64,000 nucleotides of DNA, from positions 77,381-141,380 of the forward strand of contig PHBP01000010.1 in NCBI GenBank assembly GCA_002842035.1, given 5' to 3'. A model generated the notes under the pieces. That model did not search any database and had not been told where the DNA came from. It worked only from the letters and a program-made list of their open reading frames with translations. Positions 55,570 through 64,000 of the stretch are shown in pieces (within the stretch, counting starts at the first letter, position 1; each line of letters begins with the position of its first letter). The DNA comes from Candidatus Cloacimonetes bacterium HGW-Cloacimonetes-2. Its GTDB lineage: Bacteria > Cloacimonadota > Cloacimonadia > Cloacimonadales > Cloacimonadaceae. Both the position numbers and the translations under genes were made by a program.

Positions 55570-55946
55570 ATTTACTCCTCACGGCCTACAAGCCTAACTA
55601 ACAGAGATACAAGGCTCTATATGCCGAACACTATCATCTGTGAGTATTATGTACATATCTCAATTGCCGTCAATAAAAATCTAGTGATTAGTCCTGCTCA
55701 AGCAGTTCACAATGGATCACACCTATCCTAGTGGCCAAGCTAAAGATAGGGCTTGCGCGTATGCTTTACATCAAGTAGAATATAGCAAAACAGCGTTAAC
55801 TCGTGGCAGAGACATCTCGGAAGGTTGTCAAAGCTAAAACGAGCTGTGTGTCGAATTCGGATTGATCCCGGCTAAAGGCCGTTTGGCCCAGTGAGGTGCT
55901 CAAATTCAGTTCGCAAAACGCTCTTTCTTCATAAAGGAAAACTACT
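55570..55946. other. Intergenic region between divergent genes
   Basis: These 377 bases separate the beta-helix gene from the small protein gene on the other strand. I see no coding sequence, RNA gene or clear repeat; a small CGGC/GCCG hairpin near 55870 is the only structure. Confidence 0.4.
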
Positions 55947-56297
55947 ATGAAAATGAACAGCTTACAAAGGTTCTGCAAGCATATCAAAAATATGGCCAGC
56001 TTTGACCCTGATACCCTCAATGAGGCGATGGCTAAGCTCGAACCCTATGGCGAAAACTCCCCCGCTGCCTTGGCAAGAATCCTGATCAGCGACCATGATT
56101 ACGATCCGGATGAGGTGCATCGCGCTGTTGCAAAATACTATGCTTTTGGCGAAGTAACCATCAATCCCGAAGGTCTGGACAAAAATCAGCTCTGTCAGAT
56201 CAAATTCCTACACGAAAGACTGGATCCCGGCTACCTCGCCCAGCTCTTGGATGCCAAGCATATTTTTGTTGACAGTAAAGCCGAAGCCAAGCAGTAA
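55947..56297 (+). CDS. Small acidic protein of unknown function
   Basis: The 116-residue protein is soluble and mainly helical, with a basic start (MKMNSLQRFCKHIKN) and an acidic middle (SDHDYDPDEVHRAVAKYY). AAGGAAA precedes the ATG by about 8 bases. I do not recognise the family. It lies 31 bases upstream of the caspase-fold gene on the same strand and may be co-transcribed with it. Confidence 0.6.
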   Translation: MKMNSLQRFCKHIKNMASFDPDTLNEAMAKLEPYGENSPAALARILISDHDYDPDEVHRAVAKYYAFGEVTINPEGLDKNQLCQIKFLHERLDPGYLAQLLDAKHIFVDSKAEAKQ

Positions 56298-56328
56298 TGA
56301 ATTGTAAAAGATCAGATTGGAGTACGAG

Positions 56329-57111
56329 ATGAAAAGATTCTTGGTGATAGGTATGATCCTGCTGATGAGCTTGGGGCTCTTTGCAGAGCGCAAAGCCCTG
56401 GTGATCAGCAATTCGGCTTACGACGGAATGACTCTTTCCAGCCCGGCAAATGACGCCCTCGATATGGCAAATGCGCTCGGAGCTTGGGGCTTTTCGGTAA
56501 GAGCAAGACAGAATCTCAACCTAAGGCAGATGACTGCCCTGATTGACAGCCTGGAAATGTCCATCACTCCGGAGGATGAGGTCGTTTTTTATTACAGCGG
56601 CCACGGCACAAACGAAAACGGTATCAACTATCTTGTTCCTGCCGGCGTCAATATGCAGACCCGTCAGGTATTTGCCCGCAGTTCCTACAGCCTCCGCACC
56701 CTGATCGAGAAGCTGGGCAAAGCCCGTAGCGCGGTCATCATCCTCGAGGCAGGACACAATTGGCTTCCTTCCCGTCCCAGATCAACCACTTTCTTTGAGT
56801 ATATGAGCGTTCCGGATTGTAGTGTATCGGTAATGATGAGTGTAAAACCCTTCCGCACGATCGGTGAGCTCAATCCCGAGCGCAGCACCTTTACCCAGGC
56901 CTTTATCCAAAAGTTCAATCAAAGCCAGCTTGATTACAACGAGACCGTCAAAGCCTGGCAGAGAGAGCTGAGAGCCTCTTCCGAAAGGAATGTCGATTTC
57001 TGGTATTCGGGCCCCATCCGCCAGGAGATGTATTTCAATAACATCAGCCAAAGATGGCGTTTCAAGACCAACCTCTTTGACGTGGAAGGAGGAGGAAGTC
57101 TGTCTTGGTAA
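56329..57111 (+). CDS. Exported caspase-fold protein lacking the catalytic cysteine
   Basis: The 260-residue protein has a signal peptide (FLVIGMILLMSLGLFAE) and a C14 caspase-like domain: KALVISNSAYDGM, SSPANDALDMANALGAWGF, and the His site VFYYSGHGTNENGINYLVP (His92). The strand that normally ends DAC reads VIILEAGHN, so Gly142 stands at the cysteine position and the protein should not be a protease of this class. ATG 56329 has GGAG 6 bases upstream; a TTG 12 bases earlier is ignored. The next gene starts inside its last codons. Its role is unknown; binding or regulation is likely. Confidence 0.82.
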   Translation: MKRFLVIGMILLMSLGLFAERKALVISNSAYDGMTLSSPANDALDMANALGAWGFSVRARQNLNLRQMTALIDSLEMSITPEDEVVFYYSGHGTNENGINYLVPAGVNMQTRQVFARSSYSLRTLIEKLGKARSAVIILEAGHNWLPSRPRSTTFFEYMSVPDCSVSVMMSVKPFRTIGELNPERSTFTQAFIQKFNQSQLDYNETVKAWQRELRASSERNVDFWYSGPIRQEMYFNNISQRWRFKTNLFDVEGGGSLSW

Positions 57112-57995
57112 GGCGCAGAGCTATTATCGACATAGGCAGCAACTCCATCAAGACACTTATTTTCGAGCCCGATAACGCTGCGATAGTATCCCAATCCAGC
57201 GTTATCGGGCATCTTGCAAGAGGGCAAAGCAAGAGCGGAGAGCTCTCCCAAGCAGCGATAATGCGCAATCTTGAGCTGCTGCACAATGCAGTGCAACAGT
57301 GCCTTGATATGCAGGTAACGGATATCAGAATGTATGCCACAGGAGCTCTGCGCAAAGCAAGCAATGCAGATCAATTCATCTCATTGTGGCAGGAGCGCGA
57401 AATATATCCCATCAAGATCCTCAGTGCCGCAGATGAAGCCATTCTATCCTATCAGGCAGCTTCTTCATTAGCGACCGTATTTCCTGTCTTATGCTTTGAT
57501 CTGGGCGGTGGCAGTCTCGAGCTAAGCCTCGGAGATCAGTCCAAGCCCGGCTTTGTGCATAGCTATAGCTGGGGAGCACTGGCTTTGGAAGAAAGACTTG
57601 GCAGCACTTATCCTATCACCCCGGAATCTATTACAGCTTTTACTAAATACTTGGAGCAGCAGATCGATCCAATGCTCGTGGGGAGAAACTGCAAATCCGT
57701 TATCGGCGTAGGAGGTACTGTGCTGTGCCTGAAAGCACTTGAGCTGGGTGAGTGGAACGAAGCACGAATCAATGGCTCTGTCCTGGATATGAAGACCTTA
57801 GAGAGATTGATCGATGAGCTTTCTGCGATGCATCTTTCTGAAATCAGCACCCTTGGAGGGATGCAACAAGGCAGGGAAAGCCTCGTACTTCCCGCGGCAC
57901 TGGTCTGCCGGCAGATCCTGCTTTCCTGCCAAAAGGATACCATCTTGCTCAGCAGCCTGGGCTGGCGTCACGCCCTGGCAATGCAAATTGCTTGA
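57105..57995 (+). CDS. Ppx/GppA family phosphatase
   Basis: The 296-residue protein has the actin-like ATPase fold of exopolyphosphatases/guanosine pentaphosphatases: IDIGSNSIKTLIFEPD at the start, YATGALRKASNADQF, LCFDLGGGSLELSLG and IGVGGTVLCLKAL. It should act on polyphosphate or pppGpp. The only start that keeps the first strand is TTG 57105, preceded by GGAGGAGG about 9 bases upstream, overlapping the caspase-fold gene by 7 bases. It lacks the extra C-terminal HD domain of longer Ppx proteins. Confidence 0.88.
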   Translation: MVRRRAIIDIGSNSIKTLIFEPDNAAIVSQSSVIGHLARGQSKSGELSQAAIMRNLELLHNAVQQCLDMQVTDIRMYATGALRKASNADQFISLWQEREIYPIKILSAADEAILSYQAASSLATVFPVLCFDLGGGSLELSLGDQSKPGFVHSYSWGALALEERLGSTYPITPESITAFTKYLEQQIDPMLVGRNCKSVIGVGGTVLCLKALELGEWNEARINGSVLDMKTLERLIDELSAMHLSEISTLGGMQQGRESLVLPAALVCRQILLSCQKDTILLSSLGWRHALAMQIA

Positions 57996-58015
57996 TCCCA
58001 CAAAAGAGTGATTTC

Positions 58016-58045
58016 TTGACAATTGCAGCGAGCACAGCCTATAGT
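58016..58045 (+). promoter_or_regulatory. Sigma-70-like promoter of the flavodoxin-ferredoxin gene
   Basis: TTGACA (58016-58021), 18-base spacer, TATAGT (58040-58045), about 50 bases before the ATG at 58096. Confidence 0.65.
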
Positions 58046-58095
58046 GCCACATCCTTTGGCTCATATTCCTAAGTAAAAGAAAGGCAGGGACTAAG

Positions 58096-58869
58096 ATGCG
58101 GATACTAATCGTTTACTTTAGCGGAACCGGAAACACGAAACGGATTTCCGTACTTATGCAGAGAGAATTCATATCCGGCGGAGCTGATTGCCGGATAGTC
58201 GCAATGGAAGATTATTGTTTACAGAGGCTTGAGCTTGATCTTTCCGGTATAGATCTGGTGGGGATAGGCTTCCCAGTACACGCAATGGATGCCCCCCAAA
58301 TCGTCTATGATTTTCTGGAGCTGCTTCCTAAAAAGGCCCAAAACTACTTCCTCTTCAAAACCGCAGGCAGCAGCTTTAGCCGCGCCGGTTCCACCCGCCG
58401 GATCAGACATCACCTGGCTCTCCTGGGCTGGAAACTGGTTTATGAACAGCTTTTTGAGATGCCTCCCAATGCCTTTGGCACGGCAAAGCCGGAAAAGGTG
58501 CTGGGTCGTTACAACAAATGCAGCGCATTGGTGTCACTTAGCACGCTGGATATTCTCTCTGGCAATAGACACAGGATCAGGGAAGCTCCTCTTGTCGATC
58601 TGTGCTACGCCTTTGCCCGGCTGGAAAAATATGGAGCCAGACAGAGCTCCAGGCGGTGGTATGCCAATGCAAAGTGCAATCTCTGCGGACTCTGCGTCAG
58701 CCAATGCCCGGCACAAAACATCAGGATTGAAGATGGCAAACTGGTCTTTGCCGATAAGTGTCTGCTCTGCCTGCGTTGCTGGTGGATCTGCCCCCGGCGA
58801 GCCATCTCACACAAGCTGCTTGGATTTGCCTTTTTGAAAGAACCTTACAGCTTGCCGGATATAGAGTAA
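58096..58869 (+). CDS. EFR1-type flavodoxin/two-[4Fe-4S] ferredoxin protein
   Basis: The 257-residue protein has an N-terminal flavodoxin-like domain with the FMN phosphate loop YFSGTGNTKRIS and GIGFPVHAMDAP, FLFKTAGSSFSRAGST, and a C-terminal pair of 4Fe-4S motifs (CNLCGLCVSQCP and CLLCLRCWWICP). EFR1 proteins are electron carriers of anaerobes with no fixed partner. It is a single-gene unit with a good promoter; a class B repeat follows it. Confidence 0.9.
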   Translation: MRILIVYFSGTGNTKRISVLMQREFISGGADCRIVAMEDYCLQRLELDLSGIDLVGIGFPVHAMDAPQIVYDFLELLPKKAQNYFLFKTAGSSFSRAGSTRRIRHHLALLGWKLVYEQLFEMPPNAFGTAKPEKVLGRYNKCSALVSLSTLDILSGNRHRIREAPLVDLCYAFARLEKYGARQSSRRWYANAKCNLCGLCVSQCPAQNIRIEDGKLVFADKCLLCLRCWWICPRRAISHKLLGFAFLKEPYSLPDIE

Positions 58870-58912
58870 ACCCACATAGATGAGTCCGCTACTCCTCCAA
58901 TTGATTCCACAT

Positions 58913-59007
58913 AGTCAAAAGCATATCAAGAGCAATTCAAGAGCAATTCACCTCGAACCACGTTCGACTTGATTTGCTCTTGATCTGCTGGTGATCTGCT
59001 GTAGATT
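58913..59007. repeat. Dispersed palindromic repeat, class B copy 2
   Basis: It aligns with 34692-34787 with roughly 90% identity by eye. The palindrome is less perfect: the left arm from 58931 pairs with the right arm from about 58962, and most differences fall in the left arm. The 11-bp spacing of the ATCAAGAGCA-type units is kept. Confidence 0.85.
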
Positions 59008-59101
59008 GACTGATACGATAGACTACCAGAGGCACTAATTCCATAGTATTACAAGCAAATAGTCTCCAATAACTCTCAGTTGCGTATAAGGGATAAATGT
59101 C

Positions 59102-59130
59102 TTGACGTATTATTGTGATGTCTCAGAATA
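59102..59130 (+). promoter_or_regulatory. Possible promoter of the large beta-helix protein gene
   Basis: TTGACG (59102-59107), 17 bases, AGAATA (59125-59130), about 28 bases before the ATG at 59159. Confidence 0.45.
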
Positions 59131-59158
59131 GAATCAACAAACTATAAAGGAGATTATT

Positions 59159-61897
59159 ATGATTCAGTCTGTTGTGTATCGCATTGGATTGGGGAGTTTG
59201 CGCGAGCTTCGCTTGTCGATCAAGAATCTAATCCTATTGGTTTTAGTTTCTATGTTTTCAACCGCAGTTTGGGGTTTACAAACAATTGCTGTTGGTCCAG
59301 GGCTTCAGTATGCAACGATTCAGGGAGCTGTCGATGCGGCAATGCTTGTAACCAATGACGTCAGTGTCGAGATTCGTATTGCTCCCGGAGTATATGAGCT
59401 TCAGCAGCCTGTTCAGATTTTGTTCCCAGGGGGTGTTAATCTTAACAGCTTGATCCTGAAACCAATCTCGAACCAAGATATAGTGATTCTAAACAAGACG
59501 GAAGGATCAGAAGGGAATGATTCTTTTATTCATGTTGTAGGGGATAGTTTGACCCCAAGAAACATCACTATAGAGGGAATTCAATTCCTTCAGACAGGTT
59601 ATCAATCAAATTATGGTGTTGGATTGAGTGTTATCGACACTATGCAAAGCGTTAGTGTTCTCAACTGCAAGTTTTACAACATAGGCACAGCAGTACATGC
59701 AAGGAGTAATGACAACGGAGACGGTGTTTTCAAGACAATAATTAACAATAACTACGTTGAAGGAAAATTGTACTGGACGGCTTTAATGGGCAATGATCAG
59801 GATCTGCTAGATGATTCGATAATGATCGCGAATAATACGGTAATAACAGATGGAGGAATCCCAGTTAGCATAACATCATGTAGCGCGGGGAGGAGAATAA
59901 ACACACAAATCATAAACAACATATTTACCAATACTTACATACAAGCTACGCATATAGAATTATCCCAAGTAACTGGAGGTGATAATCCCAATACAGATAA
60001 AACAGTAGAGTTCAGGAACAATAGATTGCTCAATTATGGAGTGGATACGAATTGTGCCTCCGACATTATTGGTAATCTTTTCGTAAGTGATGGTCAATGT
60101 AGCAATCTAACGAATTTTATCAATCTCAGAACCTCTTATAGTACTGATCTGACGACAATCGAGGGAAATACTTTCTGGGGAAGCGTGGTTAATACTATCA
60201 TAATTAATCCTCAGGGACTATCCAGGCCTACCAGAATAAAAAACAACTCATTCATACATAATACCAGAGCGCTTCGTATTATTGGAATAATAAACACATC
60301 ATTAAGTCTGGTGCAGTTATTCCCGGAGATTTCGAACAACATTTTCTTGACGACTCAAAGTCCCTGCTTATTGAGTGACTCAACTCCAAGCGACACAATT
60401 GTAATAAAAAATAGCTGGTTCAATGTTAATCAATCGTCTGGATGCTTCGAGATGGATACTGACACTTGTCTCTCAGGTGGATCACCTTTTATTTTGGATA
60501 ATGAGAACCATACCTACACCTTAGCCTGGACAGCGGACTATATATCCCCCCTAATCGATGCCGGAATCGGAGAATTTGATCCCGATCGTACTCCTCCCGA
60601 TATCGGTGCTGTTCGAGCTATTGATCATGATTACTGGGATTACACATTCTCAAATCAAGCTGATCAGGAAAAATGGTACTGGGTAAGTTATCCGGTGCTG
60701 AACACCCGTACCAACGATGTTCTGGTAGCAAGTGAGTTCTTTAAGGAATTGCTACTGAAGTACCAAGGTAATAACGACTCTTGGCATCCCACTTACCTTG
60801 ATGAGATTGACTGGATGGAGGACGGGGATCTAAATAGCGTAGATTGGATTAATAGCAATTGGTCTGAAAATCAAGATTTACACTACGTATCCAGCCCTCA
60901 GGGCTATAAAATTAAGCTGCTTCCCCGCACCCCTACTTTGGTCACACTACGGGAAAGTGGATTTAGAACGCCCCAAGACACGAGTTTTCCCCTTTACAGG
61001 GGGGAAAACTGGATTGGATATTTCCCCCAAGATCCTGCTTGGCCTCATGAAGCTTTTGCCGATATCTGGGAAGATATCAATATGATCAAGACAAAAAACT
61101 GGTGCCTTGTGCGTGACCCGAATTGGGCAAATTATTGGGGTTTAGCAGGAAAGATTGGTAGATTGAATCCCGGCGATATGGTAATTGTAACAACAAACCA
61201 AGATCACGATTTTCATTGGAACACCGCATCCCCGGCTCCACCTCAGCTTCCCAGCACTCCCGAGTTCTTCACCTTTGATGAAAAGCAGGATTATATACCT
61301 GTGTATCTGAGTCTTCCTGACAGCTTGATGATAGATCTCAAAGAGATTGGTTTGTATCTGGATGGTGTATGCAAAGGAGCTGTAGTAGTGGAAAACAATG
61401 TTGAACAGATTTGTGCGTACTTGGACTTAGATGAAAAGCTTACTGATGGTGTAGTAGAATTTGTGTTTTACTACAATGATGCTAAATCTCAAGATCAAGA
61501 ATGCAGGTCAATTAGGATCGACTCCACTAGACTTAGAGCTAGATATGTAGATGATAACAGCCGTTATAGCTACTTCAAGGTTGACCTTAGCCCTGAAGAT
61601 ATGCAGAATGCAACAAGCCCGGGGATCAGCCTCTATCAGAACTATCCCAATCCCTTCAATCCCAGCACCACAATATCCTACAGCCTTCCGGAAGCAGGAC
61701 AGGTGAAGCTGGAAATCTTCAACCTGAGAGGCCAATTGGTTCAGGTTCTGACTGATTCCCGGGAACCTGCCGGTGAACATCTTAAAGTGTGGAATGGTAC
61801 CGATCAAAGCGGTAATGCTGTTGCCAGCGGCGTCTATTTCTACAGACTGATCACTCCTTCCAGGTCAATCTGCAGAAGAATGCTCTTAATGAAATAG
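59159..61897 (+). CDS. Large secreted beta-helix protein with a type IX sorting domain
   Basis: A 912-residue protein with a long signal region (KNLILLVLVSMFSTAVWG after a basic stretch). Residues about 45-480 form a right-handed beta-helix (GLQYATIQGAVDAAM, then coils such as VSVLNCKFYNIGTAVHAR), followed by a beta-sandwich region. The last 90 residues are a classic sorting domain: YQNYPNPFNPSTTISYSLPE, LEIFNLRGQLVQ, WNGTDQSGNAVASGVYFYRL, ending RRMLLMK. The passenger DNA is A/T rich with many ATA and AAT codons, while the sorting domain has the composition of housekeeping genes. GGAG 6 bases before ATG. Confidence 0.9.
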   Translation: MIQSVVYRIGLGSLRELRLSIKNLILLVLVSMFSTAVWGLQTIAVGPGLQYATIQGAVDAAMLVTNDVSVEIRIAPGVYELQQPVQILFPGGVNLNSLILKPISNQDIVILNKTEGSEGNDSFIHVVGDSLTPRNITIEGIQFLQTGYQSNYGVGLSVIDTMQSVSVLNCKFYNIGTAVHARSNDNGDGVFKTIINNNYVEGKLYWTALMGNDQDLLDDSIMIANNTVITDGGIPVSITSCSAGRRINTQIINNIFTNTYIQATHIELSQVTGGDNPNTDKTVEFRNNRLLNYGVDTNCASDIIGNLFVSDGQCSNLTNFINLRTSYSTDLTTIEGNTFWGSVVNTIIINPQGLSRPTRIKNNSFIHNTRALRIIGIINTSLSLVQLFPEISNNIFLTTQSPCLLSDSTPSDTIVIKNSWFNVNQSSGCFEMDTDTCLSGGSPFILDNENHTYTLAWTADYISPLIDAGIGEFDPDRTPPDIGAVRAIDHDYWDYTFSNQADQEKWYWVSYPVLNTRTNDVLVASEFFKELLLKYQGNNDSWHPTYLDEIDWMEDGDLNSVDWINSNWSENQDLHYVSSPQGYKIKLLPRTPTLVTLRESGFRTPQDTSFPLYRGENWIGYFPQDPAWPHEAFADIWEDINMIKTKNWCLVRDPNWANYWGLAGKIGRLNPGDMVIVTTNQDHDFHWNTASPAPPQLPSTPEFFTFDEKQDYIPVYLSLPDSLMIDLKEIGLYLDGVCKGAVVVENNVEQICAYLDLDEKLTDGVVEFVFYYNDAKSQDQECRSIRIDSTRLRARYVDDNSRYSYFKVDLSPEDMQNATSPGISLYQNYPNPFNPSTTISYSLPEAGQVKLEIFNLRGQLVQVLTDSREPAGEHLKVWNGTDQSGNAVASGVYFYRLITPSRSICRRMLLMK

Positions 61898-61905
61898 GAT
61901 CAAAT

Positions 61906-61934
61906 GGGTGGGAGGGAGTATCTCTCTCCCACCC
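61906..61934 (+). terminator. Hairpin between the two beta-helix genes
   Basis: A 13-bp stem with one mismatch (61906-61918 with 61922-61934) and a 3-base loop lies 8 bases after the stop. There is no T run, so it may slow rather than end transcription before the next gene. Confidence 0.5.
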
Positions 61935-61951
61935 CACACTTTGGAGAAACA

Positions 61952-64000
61952 ATGAATAAGCTGATCTATATAATTCTCTTGATCTTGCCCTGTTTGGCTT
62001 GGGGGATCACACACAGTGTAAAGCAGGATGGTAGCGGAGACTATACCATCATCCAAGCTGCCCTCGATGCCAGTAGCCCGGGAGATACAGTATTGGTCTA
62101 TCCGGGGAGATACTTCGAAAACCTGATCATCCAAACAAATGGCATTAGTCTGATCAGCTTGGAAGCCATTACGGGAAACGAGGCATATATTGATTCGACT
62201 ATAGTGGATGGTAATCAGACAGACAGATGCATCAGGGTTAACCAGCATATTCAAAATATCCTGATTCGTGGATTCTCAGTTACAAACGGCTTCACAACAG
62301 GAGGTTCTGGAGGAATAGGTATGCCGACGAATTCGTCAGGTCATCTTGAAAACTTAAGAATATACGCTAATACAGCAAACTTTGGAGGTGGGATAAACAT
62401 CGGTGCAGCCACTGTGCATCTTTCCGGTGTGAATATCTACAATAACTATGCTCTTATTTATGGCGGAGGTTTATATGCTGCAGCAGGAGGTGGTTATGTC
62501 AACAACATCACTTTTGATCCAGTCAACCGCTGTTCGATCTATAACAACCGCTCCGGTTCCGGGCAGGATATCTTTATTCAGAATGCAGTGAGTGATCTGA
62601 ACGTTTATCTGGATACTTTTTCGGTGGCGGAGCCGACCACCTATTACGCTATCTACCTGTCTCAAGGATTGAATAACTATCAGATGCAGATCGATATCTT
62701 AAATGCTCATCATCAGGAGATAGATAGCGACATCTATGTGTCCACTACTGGCAGCGATGATAATGATGGGCTCAGTCCTGCCACAGCTTTGAAGACCATC
62801 CATGAGGCGATCTACCGCATTGCTGCTGATAGCCTGAGCCAGAACACGGTTCACTTGCTGCCGGGCACTTACTCCCGCACAGATAATCATCAGGTCTTTC
62901 CCATAGCCCTTAAAAGCTGGACTATCGTTCAAGGCAGTGGGATGGATAGTACCGAGGTGGTTGGCAGTCCGCATCCGCTTATCCCGGCTGGATACGGATC
63001 AGCAGATTTTGTCTTTATGTCTTACATGGAGCCAGTTATTAGTTTGAAAGCATTTTCAATAACAACCCAGGATACAGATAATAGTTGCGTCATCCATGGA
63101 TCAAAACAAGGTAGCTTAAATCTCGGTAACATAAGAATATATGACGTTACTCCAAACTACTTCTCTGCAATATGGATGTATCTGGATAACGAGCATGACA
63201 GCTTTTGGAACAATGTTGTTATCGAAAATATCAATACACCTGACATGGGTTTGGTGGAGATAAATCGTGGTATGTCAGGGTCTTTGACTAACTGCAAGTT
63301 CAGAAATTCCACTTCCACTTTTAGCTCTGCTTCTGTATGGGCGTACCCCCTAGTATCTATAAGAGGTGATGGTAACATGAGTTTTGATAACTGCGAGTTC
63401 TCCAATCTGACAATATCAGACGACAATTCTCATGCCATACAGATTGTTGGGGTGCAGTTCCCCCAGCAAAGGAATAACTTCAGCTTCAATAATTGTCTCT
63501 TTAGCAATAACACTTCCCAAGGCGGGATAGTGCTTGTCAGCAGCAAGAACAATCCCAATGTAAGTTTCTTCAACTGCACGTTTGCAGGTAATGAGAGCGA
63601 TTCTTTTACCCTTGCGACTAACGGCAATGTATCTATCACCAATAGTATCTTCTACAACTATTCACCTTATCAGATCAAAGTTAATCCAATGTCCGACACT
63701 GAAGAACTAAACACATTAAATATTAGGCATTCACTCATTTCGAATGGGATTAGTGGCATTCAGCAGGCTACCGACAATACGATCAACTACTCCGATAGCA
63801 ATATCTCCGGCAATCCCCTCTTCCTGGAAGGCGATAGTATCCACGATCCTCTCTACTACAGCCTCTCTGCCCTGTCACCCTGCATCAATACCGGCACTCC
63901 CGATACGCTGGGTTTGAACCTTTTGCCTTATGATCTGGCGGGTAACCAGAGAGTCTGGGAAGGTAGGATAGATATGGGCTGTTTTGAGTTTGGAGCTCCA
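61952..64000 (+). CDS. Secreted beta-helix protein, 3' end beyond the window
   Basis: The frame from ATG 61952 stays open for all 683 codons to the window end. GGAG lies 7 bases upstream. A signal peptide (LIYIILLILPCLAWG) leads into a pectate-lyase-like helix that opens SVKQDGSGDYTIIQAALDAS, as in pectinesterase/NosD-type proteins. A second start of helix, DIYVSTTGSDDNDGLSPATALKTI, appears near residue 260 (DUF1565 style). Coils with asparagine ladders (LTNCKFRNSTS, MSFDNCEFSNLTI, FNNCLFSNNTS) continue to MGCFEFGAP, where these proteins usually pass to a sorting domain. Probably surface-exposed; function unknown. Confidence 0.88.
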   Translation, partial: MNKLIYIILLILPCLAWGITHSVKQDGSGDYTIIQAALDASSPGDTVLVYPGRYFENLIIQTNGISLISLEAITGNEAYIDSTIVDGNQTDRCIRVNQHIQNILIRGFSVTNGFTTGGSGGIGMPTNSSGHLENLRIYANTANFGGGINIGAATVHLSGVNIYNNYALIYGGGLYAAAGGGYVNNITFDPVNRCSIYNNRSGSGQDIFIQNAVSDLNVYLDTFSVAEPTTYYAIYLSQGLNNYQMQIDILNAHHQEIDSDIYVSTTGSDDNDGLSPATALKTIHEAIYRIAADSLSQNTVHLLPGTYSRTDNHQVFPIALKSWTIVQGSGMDSTEVVGSPHPLIPAGYGSADFVFMSYMEPVISLKAFSITTQDTDNSCVIHGSKQGSLNLGNIRIYDVTPNYFSAIWMYLDNEHDSFWNNVVIENINTPDMGLVEINRGMSGSLTNCKFRNSTSTFSSASVWAYPLVSIRGDGNMSFDNCEFSNLTISDDNSHAIQIVGVQFPQQRNNFSFNNCLFSNNTSQGGIVLVSSKNNPNVSFFNCTFAGNESDSFTLATNGNVSITNSIFYNYSPYQIKVNPMSDTEELNTLNIRHSLISNGISGIQQATDNTINYSDSNISGNPLFLEGDSIHDPLYYSLSALSPCINTGTPDTLGLNLLPYDLAGNQRVWEGRIDMGCFEFGAP

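Noticed and set aside
55796..56020. A 74-codon minus-strand reading before the small acidic protein gene
   Set aside because: It overlaps the start of the plus-strand gene, lacks a ribosome site and has no recognisable features.

Overview
The window looks like a chromosomal stretch from an uncultured fermentative anaerobe of the Cloacimonadota (Cloacimonas/Syntrophosphaera-like) type. The reasons are a sodium-pumping methylmalonyl-CoA decarboxylase operon, large secreted beta-helix and FG-GAP proteins ending in a YPNPFNPST-type C-terminal sorting domain as used by type IX secretion, an outer-membrane envelope, and a standard code with TAA, TAG and TGA all used as stops. The phylum is an inference from gene content. 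No rRNA, tRNA or CRISPR array was found.

Layout. 1-5.2 kb: the tail of a sorted secreted protein, then on the minus strand enolase, a broken four-helix-bundle gene between inverted heptamer repeats, an SPFH/stomatin-like membrane protein and formate-tetrahydrofolate ligase. 5.6-9.9 kb: carboxyltransferase, OadG-like subunit, a carrier with two biotinyl domains and the beta sodium pump, closed by a terminator. 10.1-14.2 kb: LpoB-like lipoprotein, two adjacent phosphotransacylase paralogues, RpiB and GlyA, tightly overlapped. 14.3-19.2 kb: TldD/TldE, a DUF4139-type exported protein and a small heat-shock protein. 19.2-31.8 kb (minus): ZnuABC, leucyl aminopeptidase, a peptidase/TolB/outer-membrane-barrel fusion, an MCE protein, an exported protein of unknown role apparently started by CTG, a short CCA-type nucleotidyltransferase, HemW, signal peptidase I and a small membrane protein. 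32-34.7 kb: an FG-GAP secreted protein and a decayed phage lysozyme region. 34.9-40 kb: TpiA, SerS, a Wzx-type flippase and an asparagine-synthase-like enzyme.

40-48.6 kb is the most unusual part. Seven minus-strand genes, most of them overlapping, encode a zinc-ribbon/FHA protein, a periplasmic VWA protein with a cytoplasmic FHA domain, a membrane-anchored PP2C phosphatase, an M48 protease, a small LEA-like membrane protein, a zinc-ribbon/FHA/ABC exporter fusion, and a pseudokinase joined through a membrane span to a formylglycine-generating-enzyme-like domain. This reads as a trans-envelope phosphothreonine signalling cassette with no active kinase in the window and no type VI secretion genes. 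48.8-55.6 kb (minus): a discoidin-like lipoprotein, small membrane proteins, a single-chain DAK2-DegV protein (FakA-FakB fusion), glutathione peroxidase and a beta-helix protein. 55.9-58.9 kb: a small protein, an exported caspase-fold protein lacking its catalytic cysteine, a Ppx/GppA phosphatase and a flavodoxin-ferredoxin protein. 59.2-64 kb: two large secreted beta-helix proteins, the second running off the window.

Intergenic DNA carries at least three classes of short repeat built on an 11-bp period (5430-5473; 17061-17190 with 49492-49620; 34692-34787 with 58913-59007). Two of the classes occur twice in the window and form long hairpins.
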